Source: Trissonchulus latispiculum
Lineage: Eukaryota > Nematoda > Enoplea > Enoplida > Ironidae
Direction of reading: 5' to 3'
Length of the DNA: 64,000 nt
Assembly (NCBI GenBank): GCA_030248195.1
Contig: JASAND010016279.1
Span: 1-64,000, forward strand
A program made the position numbers and the translations under genes. Within the stretch, counting starts at the first letter, position 1. Every line of letters begins with the position of its first letter. Below, in pieces: positions 9,683 to 19,097 of this stretch. The notes beneath the pieces are model-generated. The model was not told the DNA's origin, did not search any database, and saw nothing but the letters and a program-made list of their open reading frames with translations.

Positions 9683-12600
9683 ATGCGCACAATAGAGCGC
9701 CGCTTAAAGCAACTAGACGAGGACAACAATAAGTTGAGACAAGCCAATAAGCAGTTGGAGGCTCAGCTTAAAACAGTGTCTACTTCTTATTCCGATTCTG
9801 TTTCTCAAATCGAAAACAAATCAAAGGAGACCAAATTGAGTCCCTTCAGTGGTGAACCAGGCAGCATATCATTTCAAAAGTGGCTGCGACTTTTTGAGGC
9901 AAAGGCGTATTTTCATGAGTGGACCGAAGAGCAGAAAGCCCGGAAAATAGTGGGTTATCTAGTTGACCCGGCCCTAGCCACTTATGACAGCCTTACTGAA
10001 TCTGACAAAAAGTCTTACAAGAAAATTACTACAACTTTGGAGGAAAAGTACAAGGTTCATAATCAAGACATGTACGCTTTGATGCTCAATGCGCGTAAGC
10101 AAAAACCGAACGAAAGCGTTACTCAATTTAGCCATGAAATTCTCGAGTTGGCACATGCGGCTTTTGGCAAAACTACGGATACTGTTCTGAACAACGAAGT
10201 TCGTCGCAGTTTTATTACCGGACTGCAGCCGTGGTTAATGTGGGAGGTTATGCGACATGAACCGACAACGTTCGAGGCAGCTGTTCGCATAGCCGAACGC
10301 ATAGCCAGTGAACGTCATTTATACAAGGAGGCACTGAAAGTTTCAGAGCTTTCGCCGATTGCTGACTCTATGCCGCAATCGTTGGTAGGGGCAACTGCAT
10401 CCACCTCTACGGGCTCGACCGCATCGTCCGAGCCTACGACATCAGAGCTTTGCCATTTGCTAACTCGAACTTTGCGTAAACTAGAGGATGTCGATCCAGC
10501 AGTCGACGTCAATGCACTTCGGACTAGGCCAACTAAGTTTGGGGATAATTCTTCCGATATAGAGACTCGACTTGAACGGCTAGAGCGCGCTGTTTCTTCA
10601 CGTGGCCGGTCAAGAGAAATGCCATCGACTTCTCGTCCGTTTTGCACTTATTGTCGTAAGGAAGGGCACATCAAGTCTCAGTGTTTTCATTTACAAAATC
10701 AGAAAGCTCCTGCATTTTCGGAGTCTTTCTGTACTCATTGTCGTAAACCTGGACATACTAAAAGTCAGTGTTTTTCTCTTCGGCGAGGAGGGTCTGGCAC
10801 TAGAGGTCGTCGCCGTTTTATTAAGAACTACTCTACCTTGGCGGGTCCACTTAATTCTATGTTACGAAAAGAGAACCGTTTCCAGTGGACGCATGAGTGT
10901 TCGATTGCGTTTGAATCCTTGAAGCACAAGTTGACTTCGGCTCCGATACTGGTTTTTCCTGATTTCCAGAAAGAGTTTATTGTGCAAACTGATGCTAGTG
11001 GTACTGGACTTGGAGCTGTTCTTTCACAAATTCAAAGCGATAATCAAGAACATCCTATAGCTTTTGCCAGCCGTACGTTAACTCGCAGTGAACGCAACTA
11101 TAGTACTACTGAGCGTGAAGCTCTAGCTCTTATTTATGCTTTGCAAGTATTTCGACCATATATTCATGGGATGCCTTTTCAGTTGGTAACTGATCACAAA
11201 CCTTTGATATACATCTTGAAAGGCAAAAATTGTACTGGCCGCTTAGCTCGCTGGTATACAATTTTACAAGCTGAACATGCAAACGTGCGCTACCGAGTCG
11301 GAACTAAGCACATTAATGCAGATTATCTGTCCCGACTAGCAGAAGAAAGCACTCGAGTGGATCGAGCTGTTCAGGTTAGTCTAGTGGACGACCTCTCAAC
11401 CGAAGTAGATGCCGGTTCGAAGATCACTCATTTCCGCACTTCTACCGATCCTTCTTTTCTTGTAGACCAAAAAGTTGACCCTTACTTTGGACCTATCTGT
11501 AAGTTTCTCTTAGACGGCACCTTACCAGCTGACCCTCAGCTTCAAACTTCTATCCTAACGGTCGCCGATTCGTTTCATTTTGAAAATGGGCTCTTAGTTC
11601 GTTGCGGGGATGGAATCTCCCGGATTGCCATTCCGCAGACCCAGGTCTTGGGATTGCTCCACGAGCTACATTCGAGTCCCTTCTCCGGTCATTTGGGCTT
11701 TAAACGTACTTACGATAAGGTAAAGACTAGGTTCTTTTGGCCTAAAATGCGACAACAAGTGTTTGACTTTTGCCGGTCGTGCCATCTCTGTCAAACTGGT
11801 AAGGACCCTCCTGCCAATCCCAGAAGTCACCTGAAATCGATCGCTGTTCATTATCCATTCTATTCCTTGGTGGTTGACATAGTTAGTTTCCCGTTGACTG
11901 ACACTGGTAATACCTATATCTTGGTTTTTGTGGATGATTTTACTAAGTACGTCGAAGCATTTGCTCTTCCTGATCAAAAATCTTTGACAATTGCCAAGAT
12001 TTTTGTTGAGCATATAGTGCTACGTCATGGCGCTCCTCAGGTTCTTCGTCATGACAGAGGTACTTCCTTTCTATCGAAGTTAATGGCCCATGTACTGGAA
12101 CTTATAGGTTGTTCTCAGGAGCCGTCGACAGCCTACCACCCGGCATCTCAAGGGCTTGTCGAGCGCTTCAATCATACGGTAGCCCAAATGCTCAAAATGT
12201 ACGTGGACACTGGTCATCGCAATTGGGATAAGTATTTACCTCATGTTGTGTTTGCCTATAACACAGCTACGCAAGAGAGTACTAAATTCAGTCCTTTTGA
12301 ATTAGTATACGCTCGCCAACCTACGTTTCCTTTCCGTTTGGGACAGGAATGCCCTCAACAACGTTTTCTTGATCCTGATGATTATGCTTCCCACGCTATG
12401 GCTCATGCTTATTTTGCTCGCCAATCCGGCAAGCGTAATGTTTGCAATGCTCAAGCAACTCAACAAAAGCACCATGATGCTAAGCTCAGCGAGCGAGAGT
12501 ATTCCCTAGGTTCCAAGGTGTTCGTCTACTCACCTGTAGTCGCTTCCAAAGTCAAAGGCAAACTTACTCATAAATGGAAAGGTCCTTTTTGCGTTGTTGG

Positions 12601-12853
12601 CACAGATCCCGTTCGCCAAAACTATAGAGTAGTATCTTTGGCTGATGGGATGGCGGAACAATATGTTTCCCATGACCTCTTAAAGCCCTGCTATGAAAAC
12701 GTTAGTTGGTGGAGTTTTTCTTCCAACTGCTTCTCGACTACTTCAACTCTTTCTCTTCCTACTACCGGTGCAGACAAACAACCATCACCCGTTGGATCCA
12801 CCTATCAATATAATCTGCGCCCTCGTAAACGTGCTGAACCACAGTTTTTGTAG
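9683..12853 (+). CDS. Gag-(deleted PR/RT)-RNase H-integrase polyprotein
   Basis: A 1056-aa ORF. Residues 7-31 are a likely coiled coil, then a gag core, then two CCHC zinc knuckles starting at Cys321 and Cys350. At about nt 10808 the sequence passes in frame straight into the RT thumb region (RRFIKNYSTLAGPL), so the protease and all RT catalytic motifs are missing. RNase H follows (Asp437 in QTDASG), then integrase with an HHCC finger and a DD35E triad at Asp732, Asp791 and Glu827, then a C-terminal GPF segment. A complete family member would be several hundred residues longer. An upstream ATG at 9639 opens a short ORF in another frame that overlaps the start chosen here, so the true gag start may lie upstream via a frame change. 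Integrase and RNase H look intact by motif. Confidence 0.88.
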   Translation: MRTIERRLKQLDEDNNKLRQANKQLEAQLKTVSTSYSDSVSQIENKSKETKLSPFSGEPGSISFQKWLRLFEAKAYFHEWTEEQKARKIVGYLVDPALATYDSLTESDKKSYKKITTTLEEKYKVHNQDMYALMLNARKQKPNESVTQFSHEILELAHAAFGKTTDTVLNNEVRRSFITGLQPWLMWEVMRHEPTTFEAAVRIAERIASERHLYKEALKVSELSPIADSMPQSLVGATASTSTGSTASSEPTTSELCHLLTRTLRKLEDVDPAVDVNALRTRPTKFGDNSSDIETRLERLERAVSSRGRSREMPSTSRPFCTYCRKEGHIKSQCFHLQNQKAPAFSESFCTHCRKPGHTKSQCFSLRRGGSGTRGRRRFIKNYSTLAGPLNSMLRKENRFQWTHECSIAFESLKHKLTSAPILVFPDFQKEFIVQTDASGTGLGAVLSQIQSDNQEHPIAFASRTLTRSERNYSTTEREALALIYALQVFRPYIHGMPFQLVTDHKPLIYILKGKNCTGRLARWYTILQAEHANVRYRVGTKHINADYLSRLAEESTRVDRAVQVSLVDDLSTEVDAGSKITHFRTSTDPSFLVDQKVDPYFGPICKFLLDGTLPADPQLQTSILTVADSFHFENGLLVRCGDGISRIAIPQTQVLGLLHELHSSPFSGHLGFKRTYDKVKTRFFWPKMRQQVFDFCRSCHLCQTGKDPPANPRSHLKSIAVHYPFYSLVVDIVSFPLTDTGNTYILVFVDDFTKYVEAFALPDQKSLTIAKIFVEHIVLRHGAPQVLRHDRGTSFLSKLMAHVLELIGCSQEPSTAYHPASQGLVERFNHTVAQMLKMYVDTGHRNWDKYLPHVVFAYNTATQESTKFSPFELVYARQPTFPFRLGQECPQQRFLDPDDYASHAMAHAYFARQSGKRNVCNAQATQQKHHDAKLSEREYSLGSKVFVYSPVVASKVKGKLTHKWKGPFCVVGTDPVRQNYRVVSLADGMAEQYVSHDLLKPCYENVSWWSFSSNCFSTTSTLSLPTTGADKQPSPVGSTYQYNLRPRKRAEPQFL

Positions 12854-12892
12854 TTTAGCATAACGTCTTTTTTTTTGTTTGTTGTTTGTTTC

Positions 12893-12894
12893 AG
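12893..12894 (+). promoter_or_regulatory. 3' splice acceptor before ORF2
   Basis: A long T/G-rich pyrimidine stretch (12866-12892) ends in TTTCAG, 40 bases after the polyprotein stop. The ORF2 frame has no ATG until 12988, so splicing is a natural way to start it, either from a leader ATG or at 12988. Confidence 0.6.
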
Positions 12895-13806
12895 GCTCGA
12901 CAGATCACAATTGGTCCGGCTCACCCTCTGTCCAAATCCTATCCTCGCCGCATTCTACTTCGAGATCGTCATGTAGAGTGTGTGGATATGGCCTTCTGGT
13001 ATATAGCTTTTCTTCAGCACCAACAATTCCTGTTGGGCGAGGCCTTCCTAACCGATCCGCGTGTTCTATCCAATCTGGATAATTGTAAATCCGTTGCTTT
13101 GCAACTTGGCCTTACGCTGTCGGCAGAATGGGTTTTCCATTCTCCCGATGTGTACCATGCTATTCTCGTCTACTTTGCCACTCATGATCCAGTTTTCGAG
13201 CAACTCCTTCACGAAATCTGGGAACCGATTTCCTTGGGGCAGCGAACTTTTCTTGCTGTACCTACGGGTTCTAATGACTACGTATGGTCAGCTGGTCTCC
13301 GTTCTAACGCACTGGCACGTCGCCAGCCGGGTGAATACCCTGGGTTTAACCTTTACGGGGAGCTTCTCATGAAGGTTGCTGAGCAGTGTTCCACGGGCCG
13401 GTTTTCGGTCCGCTGGGATATTGAGTCTTTACTGTGTCGCCAGGTTATCTGCCCATCCGTTGGTTCAGGCCCTTCCTATTCGAAGACCGTGTTGATCGTC
13501 TCTGACAGTCAATGCCGTCAAGTCGCAGCGGTGGAGGGTGGAGACGTCCTTCCAATCCCTGGTGGTTTATTCCATGATTTGGTCGCTTCTTGCGTTTATC
13601 ATGGATATCGCCCCCAGTCCTATCGTTTCGTCGTATTCAATTGTGGCATCAACGTGGTCCAGCGGGAGCCTTCCATGTGGCATCGTTCCTGGGAGTTTCT
13701 GGAAACCTGCATCCATGTCTTGCTGGAAAGTCCCTCTTATCCCTCCATCCTGGTCAGCTTACCCTTCCCTGTTCCTGGCATCCCTGGTGGGGATGCCAGG
13801 AAATGA
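12895..13806 (+). CDS. Retrotransposon ORF2: NADAR-like plus SGNH-like protein
   Basis: About 300 aa, open from the splice acceptor; the first in-frame ATG is at 12988. Residue numbers count from 12886. The first half resembles a NADAR/YbiA fold: a helical stretch with ALQLG and W, then NDYVWSAGL (Trp134) and FNLYGELLMKV (Asn155), matching the family's D..WG.G and N.LG..LM blocks. The second half resembles an SGNH hydrolase: VLIVSDSQ with the candidate nucleophile Ser208, then FNCGIN (Gly254, Asn256), then a SLPFP segment. The last SGNH block (D..H) is not in this frame; a DPH lies in the overlapping small ORF at 13803-13916. NADAR enzymes act on ADP-ribose and related N-glycosides, and SGNH domains are esterases known from LINE ORF1 proteins. 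Function here is inferred. Confidence 0.5.
   Translation, partial: ARQITIGPAHPLSKSYPRRILLRDRHVECVDMAFWYIAFLQHQQFLLGEAFLTDPRVLSNLDNCKSVALQLGLTLSAEWVFHSPDVYHAILVYFATHDPVFEQLLHEIWEPISLGQRTFLAVPTGSNDYVWSAGLRSNALARRQPGEYPGFNLYGELLMKVAEQCSTGRFSVRWDIESLLCRQVICPSVGSGPSYSKTVLIVSDSQCRQVAAVEGGDVLPIPGGLFHDLVASCVYHGYRPQSYRFVVFNCGINVVQREPSMWHRSWEFLETCIHVLLESPSYPSILVSLPFPVPGIPGGDARK
13774..13800 (+). promoter_or_regulatory. Perfect 11-bp hairpin at the ORF2/ORF3 overlap
   Basis: CCTGGCATCCC (13774-13784) pairs exactly with 13790-13800 around a TGGTG loop, ending three bases before the overlapping stop/start at 13803-13806. It could promote re-initiation or frameshifting. Confidence 0.45.
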
Positions 13807-13916
13807 AGAAACGTTACGTTAACATTTCCAAGTATGGTCGGTTTGATCCTCATATGGGTCCGTCTGGTCGCCGTGGTCCGTCCGGGGGCCGTTCGTCTCG
13901 AAGAGGGGGCGTGTGA
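13803..13916 (+). CDS. Small overlapping ORF, possible end of the SGNH-like domain
   Basis: A 37-codon ORF starts at an ATG that overlaps the ORF2 stop as ATGA. It contains a FDPH motif and an Arg/Gly/Ser-rich tail, and it runs through the polypurine tract into the first bases of the 3' LTR. The DPH could supply the missing Asp-His block of the SGNH domain if ORF2 is extended by frameshift or re-initiation. It could also be a chance ORF. Confidence 0.3.
   Translation: MKKRYVNISKYGRFDPHMGPSGRRGPSGGRSSRRGGV
13900..13911 (+). promoter_or_regulatory. Polypurine tract
   Basis: GAAGAGGGGGCG lies immediately before the 3' LTR (TGTGAAG at 13912), the expected plus-strand primer site. Confidence 0.75.
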
Positions 13917-14118
13917 AGACTAATTTGCATACGGAACTAACCTTGTTCCTGCTTGCCTAACTGTTTGCGCAAAGAAACTAATTTGCATATTTGTCAGAAG
14001 ATTGCTATTTCTGTTACCCTGTTTTTCTGTTGTCTGTTGTCAGTTGTATAACGTGTGCCTTAATAGAAAGCAGTGTTTCTTTATTAGTGCTAGCCATTAT
14101 AAGATAGGCAACTTCATT
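13912..14118 (+). repeat. 3' LTR of the 8.9-kb gypsy element
   Basis: Read base by base, it matches the 5' LTR at 8890-9096 throughout its 207 bp. Confidence 0.88.
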
Positions 14119-15588
14119 CAACTAACATACTCTGAGCGATCCAAATTGTCCCGGTCTATCCTACCTTCCAATTCACCTAGTTTTCAGACACTGGGTCACT
14201 CTTAGCGTTCACTTACCTAATCTGTCCTACCTAACCCATCTTTTTATCCGATTTTGTCTTAATCCTTCGCGCCTTGCATTAAGTTTCATGCTCCCAAGGT
14301 TTATTGCTTGAGTCACGCTTAAATTACACCGAGCCTACTCTGACCTCATATTTTCACTTTTCATAGATTCGTCCCTCCGCTTATCCTGTCTGACCCTACC
14401 TAAGAACCAATCTTCTTTGTTTTCTGCACTGAGTCACTCCAAAAATTTCTCCAAACATACTCCGAGCATACTTTCTGCAAACTTTGATGCAACTTTGATT
14501 AAAAACATCATGAAAGGACATGAAAGGAGTAAATTTGGAGTAGGTTTGGAGTAGGTTCGGCGTTTACTCGGTGTAGGCTCGGTGTTATTTAAGAGTGACT
14601 CAGTGCACAAAACAAGGAAGTTGGTTCTTAGGAAAGGTCAGACAAGATAGGTGAAAGTAAGAATCTATGAAAGTTGGACAAATAAGTCAGAGTAGGCTTG
14701 CTGTAATTCAGGAGTGACGCATATTGATAGAATGGGTGGGTGGTTAAGGCCAGGTAGATAAAGGTAAGAATTTGTGAAAGTTGAAGAAAGTATGCTCAAA
14801 GTAGGTTTGGAGTAATACAAAAGTGACTAGGTGAATGAAATTAGGGAAGTCGGCGAAGTCAATGGTAAAGGCTGAATGTTGCAGAAAGTACGCTCGGAGT
14901 ATGTTTGGAGAAATTTTTGGAGTGACTCAGTGCAGAAAACAAAGAAGATTGGTTCTTAGGTAAGGTCAGACAGGATAAGCGGAGGGACGAGTCTATGAAA
15001 GGTGAAAATATGAGGTCAGCGTAGGCTCGGTGTAATTTAAGAGTGACTCAAACAATAAACCATGTGAGGATGAATCTTAAGGCAAAGTGAGAAGGATTAA
15101 GACAAAATCGGATAAAATGATAGGATAGGTAAGACAGATTAGGTAAGTGAACGCTAGGAGTGACCCAGTGTCTGAAAACTAGGCGAATGGGAAGGTAGGA
15201 TAGACCGGGACAATATGGTTTGCTCAGAGTATGTTAGTTGTAAGGTAAGCGTGACTCAAAATCAAAATAGCCCGGAAGTACGTCGGAAATCAGAAGTACA
15301 AGTAAATAGGGCAAACCAAGGAAGTAGAACATGAAGGGTGAATCGAAAAACTGTCTAAGGCCCTAAAACTATATGAACTCAGAAAGAAGGAAGGACAGGT
15401 GACCTTGAAAAACCCCCAAGGGACCTAAAAATTTTGAAAATTAAGAATAAAGCTTTAAAGCTCGAAACCCCAGGGGACAATTTATTTAAAATGACCTTGA
15501 CGGATTACCAAGTGGGGACGCGGCGAAAGATTTTACGCCAGAATTTTACTCCCGGGTGTAAGGTGCGAAATGCTGACACTATACTACT
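14119..15588. repeat. Remainder of fold-back element I
   Basis: 14119 to about 14490 completes the left arm. About 14875-15588 is the right arm, with recognisable inverted matches such as the 14437-14485 and 14878-14922 blocks and the 8540-8640 and 15470-15575 blocks. The central part contains imperfect GGAGTAGG / CTCGGTGT tandem words and several TGAGTCAC/GTGACTCA sites. No ORF is supported. Confidence 0.65.
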
Positions 15589-15594
15589 TGCGTG

Positions 15595-16202
15595 CTTACT
15601 ATGCGTTCAACAACCTCCATATTGTTTTTACAATAATACAAACCGCCAGCAAAAAAGCGTCGTATGAAATTTGTGATTTTCATTTGATCAGAGACAGTTA
15701 TATACTTACGGTAGCTTGTAGTTTGTGTCATGAAAAGACACATAGTAACTGTCTCCACTACGCTTTCCGTCAATCCATGTTTCAGATCTAGAACAATATT
15801 AGCGTGGCATATGTTGCACATGATAACATAATATATTACCAAATATGACGTTAGACGTTAATGGACACTCGGTGGGCTAGCGAGCTAAAGCTCGAAACAG
15901 GCAGAAATTAAATGAACACGCTGTATGACTTTTTCAGCTTAAGCACATGAACATAGAGCGAACTTGCGTACATCCGTTTCGACAAGGTACTGTTTTGAGG
16001 GGACGAGAGGTTCGCTATGGGCTAATTTGCGGGCCGGCTTGCTTGCTTTACATGAATGTTTGCTCTAATAGCTGAGAGTACTGTGGTACACTTTTACCAT
16101 GTATTATTATGTATTATTGTAAAAATTTATTTTCGCGATATATCACATCTTGATCAGGTGTAGCTTGAGAATAACTTGTTTTCAAGAATTTTTGACTGAC
16201 TA
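15595..16202. other. No gene seen
   Basis: AT-rich spacer between the two fold-back elements. Nothing beyond short chance ORFs. Confidence 0.4.
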
Positions 16203-16374
16203 AATCTTAGTGGTATAGGGCGGGCTTTTCGACCACCAATCCCTGGATTGAGATAACCCTCCCACCCATACCACTGCCCTACTACCCCTATTGCTCCACC
16301 CTGTAATATCACCACCCCTCTGCGTTCTTCCCCAGGGGCTTGGGACCCGGCGTAGGCCCATTACCGGACTCCTG

Positions 16375-16460
16375 CCTAATCTAACCTAATCTACAATACC
16401 TAATCTATATACCTAACTTACCTACCTAATCTATGTACAGTGCCTAACCTAGTCCGGTGC
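16375..16460. repeat. CCTAA-rich subterminal repeat, left arm
   Basis: Degenerate CCTAATCT / CCTAACCT words. The inverted counterpart is at about 20868-20945. It is part of the element's arms, not a telomere. Confidence 0.7.
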
Positions 16461-16517
16461 ATGCAATATTTTTGTATTTTTCGTTTTATTATTTTTATGC
16501 GTTTCCTTTGGATTTAT

Positions 16518-17132
16518 CTAGTGCATAGTGTACCCAGTCAACTTATACAGAAAGAAGCATATACTCGTAACGTCAACAACGACCCATTTTGTGGTAGGTC
16601 TCTGCTGTCGGGCCCACTCTAGAACATCCATTCTGTCAAACTCCAGATTAAGTTCCTCCAAGTCTTGCCTATTTCCAATAAATTTAGGCTCCTCTAAGTA
16701 GTGGTTGTTGTTTGAAGGGTAGTAGAAATCCAATTCATGGTCCAAAACATTTTGAAGAATGAAACCAAGTGAGAAGTTAATTTTAATGGCGTAGAATTGA
16801 GCACTGAAAACGGAGTAGAGGAGTGTTTTAAGATTCGATTCCCTTGTGTCTTCCAAACGAAAGTTGTAAGTTGAGTAGATCCCCGATACGAGCTTAAACT
16901 TTGTCCTAATTTTGTCCCAATTTCGAATATAAATATTTCTAATTTGTTCAGGCAGCTTCTCCAAAATCTCGACAGGTGGCTCAACTGGATCTTCCTTGGG
17001 GAGTACCAAACGAGGGCACTTTCTTTGCATTAGTATTTTATCGAAACTAGCATGTACTCCCATATGACCATCTAATAGATTATAGACCCGTTTATATATA
17101 AACCCGTTTTCGTTGTTTATGTCCTTACACAA
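16518..17132 (-). pseudogene. Polinton polymerase N-terminal-region protein, left arm
   Basis: A 204-aa minus-strand ORF. Its block from IRNIYIRNWDKIRTKF through YYPSNNN to ARQQRPTTKW has the pattern I associate with the region upstream of the polymerase domain in cnidarian and other Polinton-type proteins. It is the inverted copy of 20379-20770 on the right arm, with a few substitutions. Its start is artificial, because the zinc-finger-coding sequence has been replaced by about 45 bp of unrelated sequence. The C-terminal ARQQRP...VDVTSI part is kept only here. The ORF stops well before any polymerase motif, so it is a truncated remnant. Family assignment is by pattern memory only. Confidence 0.55.
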
Positions 17133-17619
17133 TTATGTATCGCTTTCTGAGCTCATAAAAAACCGACAGCTTGCGACAACAGCAGGAGCCACACTGGCGA
17201 TCTACCAACATTTTACCCGTTTATATAGATTTCTGAGTTAGCTAACAGTTGCTTGGCTTAACAAATAGTTTGACCGTTTGCACAAATTGGTATTATAAAA
17301 TGTATAAAATGTATTTAAATTTTTCATTTTTCAATTCACCTATGTTCTAGGTTACTCTTTCTTTAAACCAATCTTGCTCCGAGCATATTTTTCCTAATGT
17401 TTTACATAATTTTGCCTTTGCCTTATATGCCTTGCCTTAACTTACCGACTGTTGTACCTTTGTACTCTGAGTCACTCCAGCTCCGAGTTAACACCGAGTA
17501 TACACTGAGCCTACTCCGAACATACTCCCAACTAATAAATAATTCCACTTATTCTTCCTGCTCCTGTTCATCAAATTGGTCCCCCGTTTTCTCAGGTAGT
17601 ACCACCGGTTAGAATTTCG

Positions 17620-18057
17620 TCAATTATTGGATCGTCAAGGAACCTTTTACAACGTTGGATGCGAAAATAAATTTTCCTATTGAGTTCAGCTCGGATCCTC
17701 CTAGGTCGGACTTCATTGTAAGCCTCAATTTCTCCCTTAACTTCATCATGGCTTCGATACCTCATCTACCTTCGAATTTCTCTTCGGACTGCCTGACAAG
17801 CTCATCCCAAAATTTACCGATGTCAGCTGGCTCGTAGATCTCTCCACAACTTGAGTTTCTACTGTCTGAACATTCGGTATGTACTCGTTTCTGATTCAGA
17901 CTCCTCATCCTCTGATTCAGACTCAACATACTCAGGTTGGGCACTGTGAAGGTTTTAAACATGACGCTGTAGGTTGAAAGCCCTTGTGAACGTCTGACCA
18001 AAATTCCCACACTGGTATGGTTTGTAATATTCACAAGTAGACATACTTATAAGAGCT
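17620..18057 (-). pseudogene. Decayed copy of the acidic zinc-finger ORF, left arm
   Basis: The inverted counterpart of 19098-19684, with frame breaks and internal losses. A segment reading CGEIYEPADIGKFWDE on the minus strand matches the right-arm protein, after which the frame is interrupted. Confidence 0.5.
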
Positions 18058-18060
18058 TAA

Positions 18061-18749
18061 GGTGGGTCCAGTTTTGGGTCATTTTTTTATTTTCTCCGCT
18101 CTCGCTGATTTTCACATATTTTATTGTCGAAATGGTATATTTTAACGAGTTTTTAAAATTAAAGTCGTAACTCTTACGGTTGTCGAGTAATTTCACCTCA
18201 AAGTTGAGATTTCATGTGTTAAACATAGAAAATTTAAAAAGTTGCCATTTTTTGCGTGCGCCAAAAAATCTCCCGACAAATGTTGATGAATCTGGACAAA
18301 TTATACATTAAAATAACGCTAAAATGCTAAACTGCGGTACCCTGGAATTAGAATTTTAATTTAGGCCTTTAAAACATTTTAATTAATTTTTAAAGGATTA
18401 AAATTTGAATTAATGCTCAAGTCGTATTAAATTTTAATCATTCAAAAATTAATTAAAAAATTTTAAAGGCACAAATTAAAATTCTAATTCCAAGGTACCG
18501 CAGTCTAACATTTTAGCGTAATTTTAATGTATACTTTGTCCAGATTCATTGACCTTTGTCGGGAGATTTTTTCGCGCACATGAAAAAATGACACGTTTTT
18601 AAATTTCCTATGTTTAACACATGAAATCTCAAATTTTAGGTGAAATTACTCGAAAACCGTAAGAGTTACGACTATAATTGTAAAAACTCGTTAAAATATA
18701 CCATTTCGACAATAAAATATGTGAAAATCAGCGAGATCGGAGAAAGTCG
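18061..18749. mobile_element. TTAA-site palindromic insertion in the left arm
   Basis: The left arm reads GAGCTTAA then about 690 bp not present in the right arm, which reads GAGCTTAAGTTTGTACGC on the matching strand. The insert is itself palindromic (about 18080-18400 against 18430-18749) and resembles the ends of the element at 24939-26158 (TCTCCG, TTTCACATATTTT). Its right terminus and a few host bases are deleted. Confidence 0.6.
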
Positions 18750-19097
18750 ACGCTTTATAGACATGATGTCGCTTTGTCTTTGGTGTTTGTGCTTTTATTG
18801 ATTTTCAGTAAGCGTCACTTCAAACTGACTCCGAGTTAACACCGAGCATACACTGAGTATACACCGAGCTTCAGGGTAATGTACTCGAAGTCGTTGCGTC
18901 GAAATGGCCCACCAATCTAGACATGACTAACTTCGAGTACATTACTCTCAAGCTCGGTGTATATTCAGTGTATGCTCGGTGTTAACTCGGAGTCAGTTTG
19001 AAGTGACGCTTACTGAAAATCAATAAAAGCACAAACACCAAAGACAAAGCAACATCAAGTCTATAAAGCGTACAAACTTAAGCTCTTACAAGTCTGT

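Larger units (their letters stand above)
8890..14118 (+). mobile_element. Young gypsy LTR retrotransposon lacking protease and RT core
   Basis: Two 207-bp LTRs that I read as identical (8890-9096, 13912-14118) flank a primer-binding site, a gag/RNase H/integrase ORF, a second ORF and a polypurine tract. CAAC is duplicated at 8886-8889 and 14119-14122. The inverted arm of the host fold-back at about 15230 preserves the unoccupied site with CAAC once. Identical LTRs mean recent insertion. The main ORF is open but lacks protease and the reverse-transcriptase active site, so the copy must have moved with enzymes from another element. Confidence 0.88.
8512..15588. mobile_element. Polinton-like fold-back element I, interrupted by a gypsy retrotransposon
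   Basis: The ends are inverted repeats. The left begins AGTAGTTTATGG and the right, on the other strand, begins AGTAGTATAGTG; both then share TTTCGCACCTTAC. The 6-bp TGCGTG is duplicated just outside (8506-8511 and 15589-15594). A 6-bp TSD and a 5'-AG terminus are Polinton hallmarks. Without the gypsy insertion at 8890-14118 and its duplicated CAAC, the element is about 1.84 kb: two long inverted arms around a loop at about 14490-14875. The loop and arms are rich in GAGTGACTCAGTG and AGGCTCGGTGT-type repeats that also occur in element II. No polymerase, integrase or capsid gene is present, so this is a non-autonomous derivative. Confidence 0.75.
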
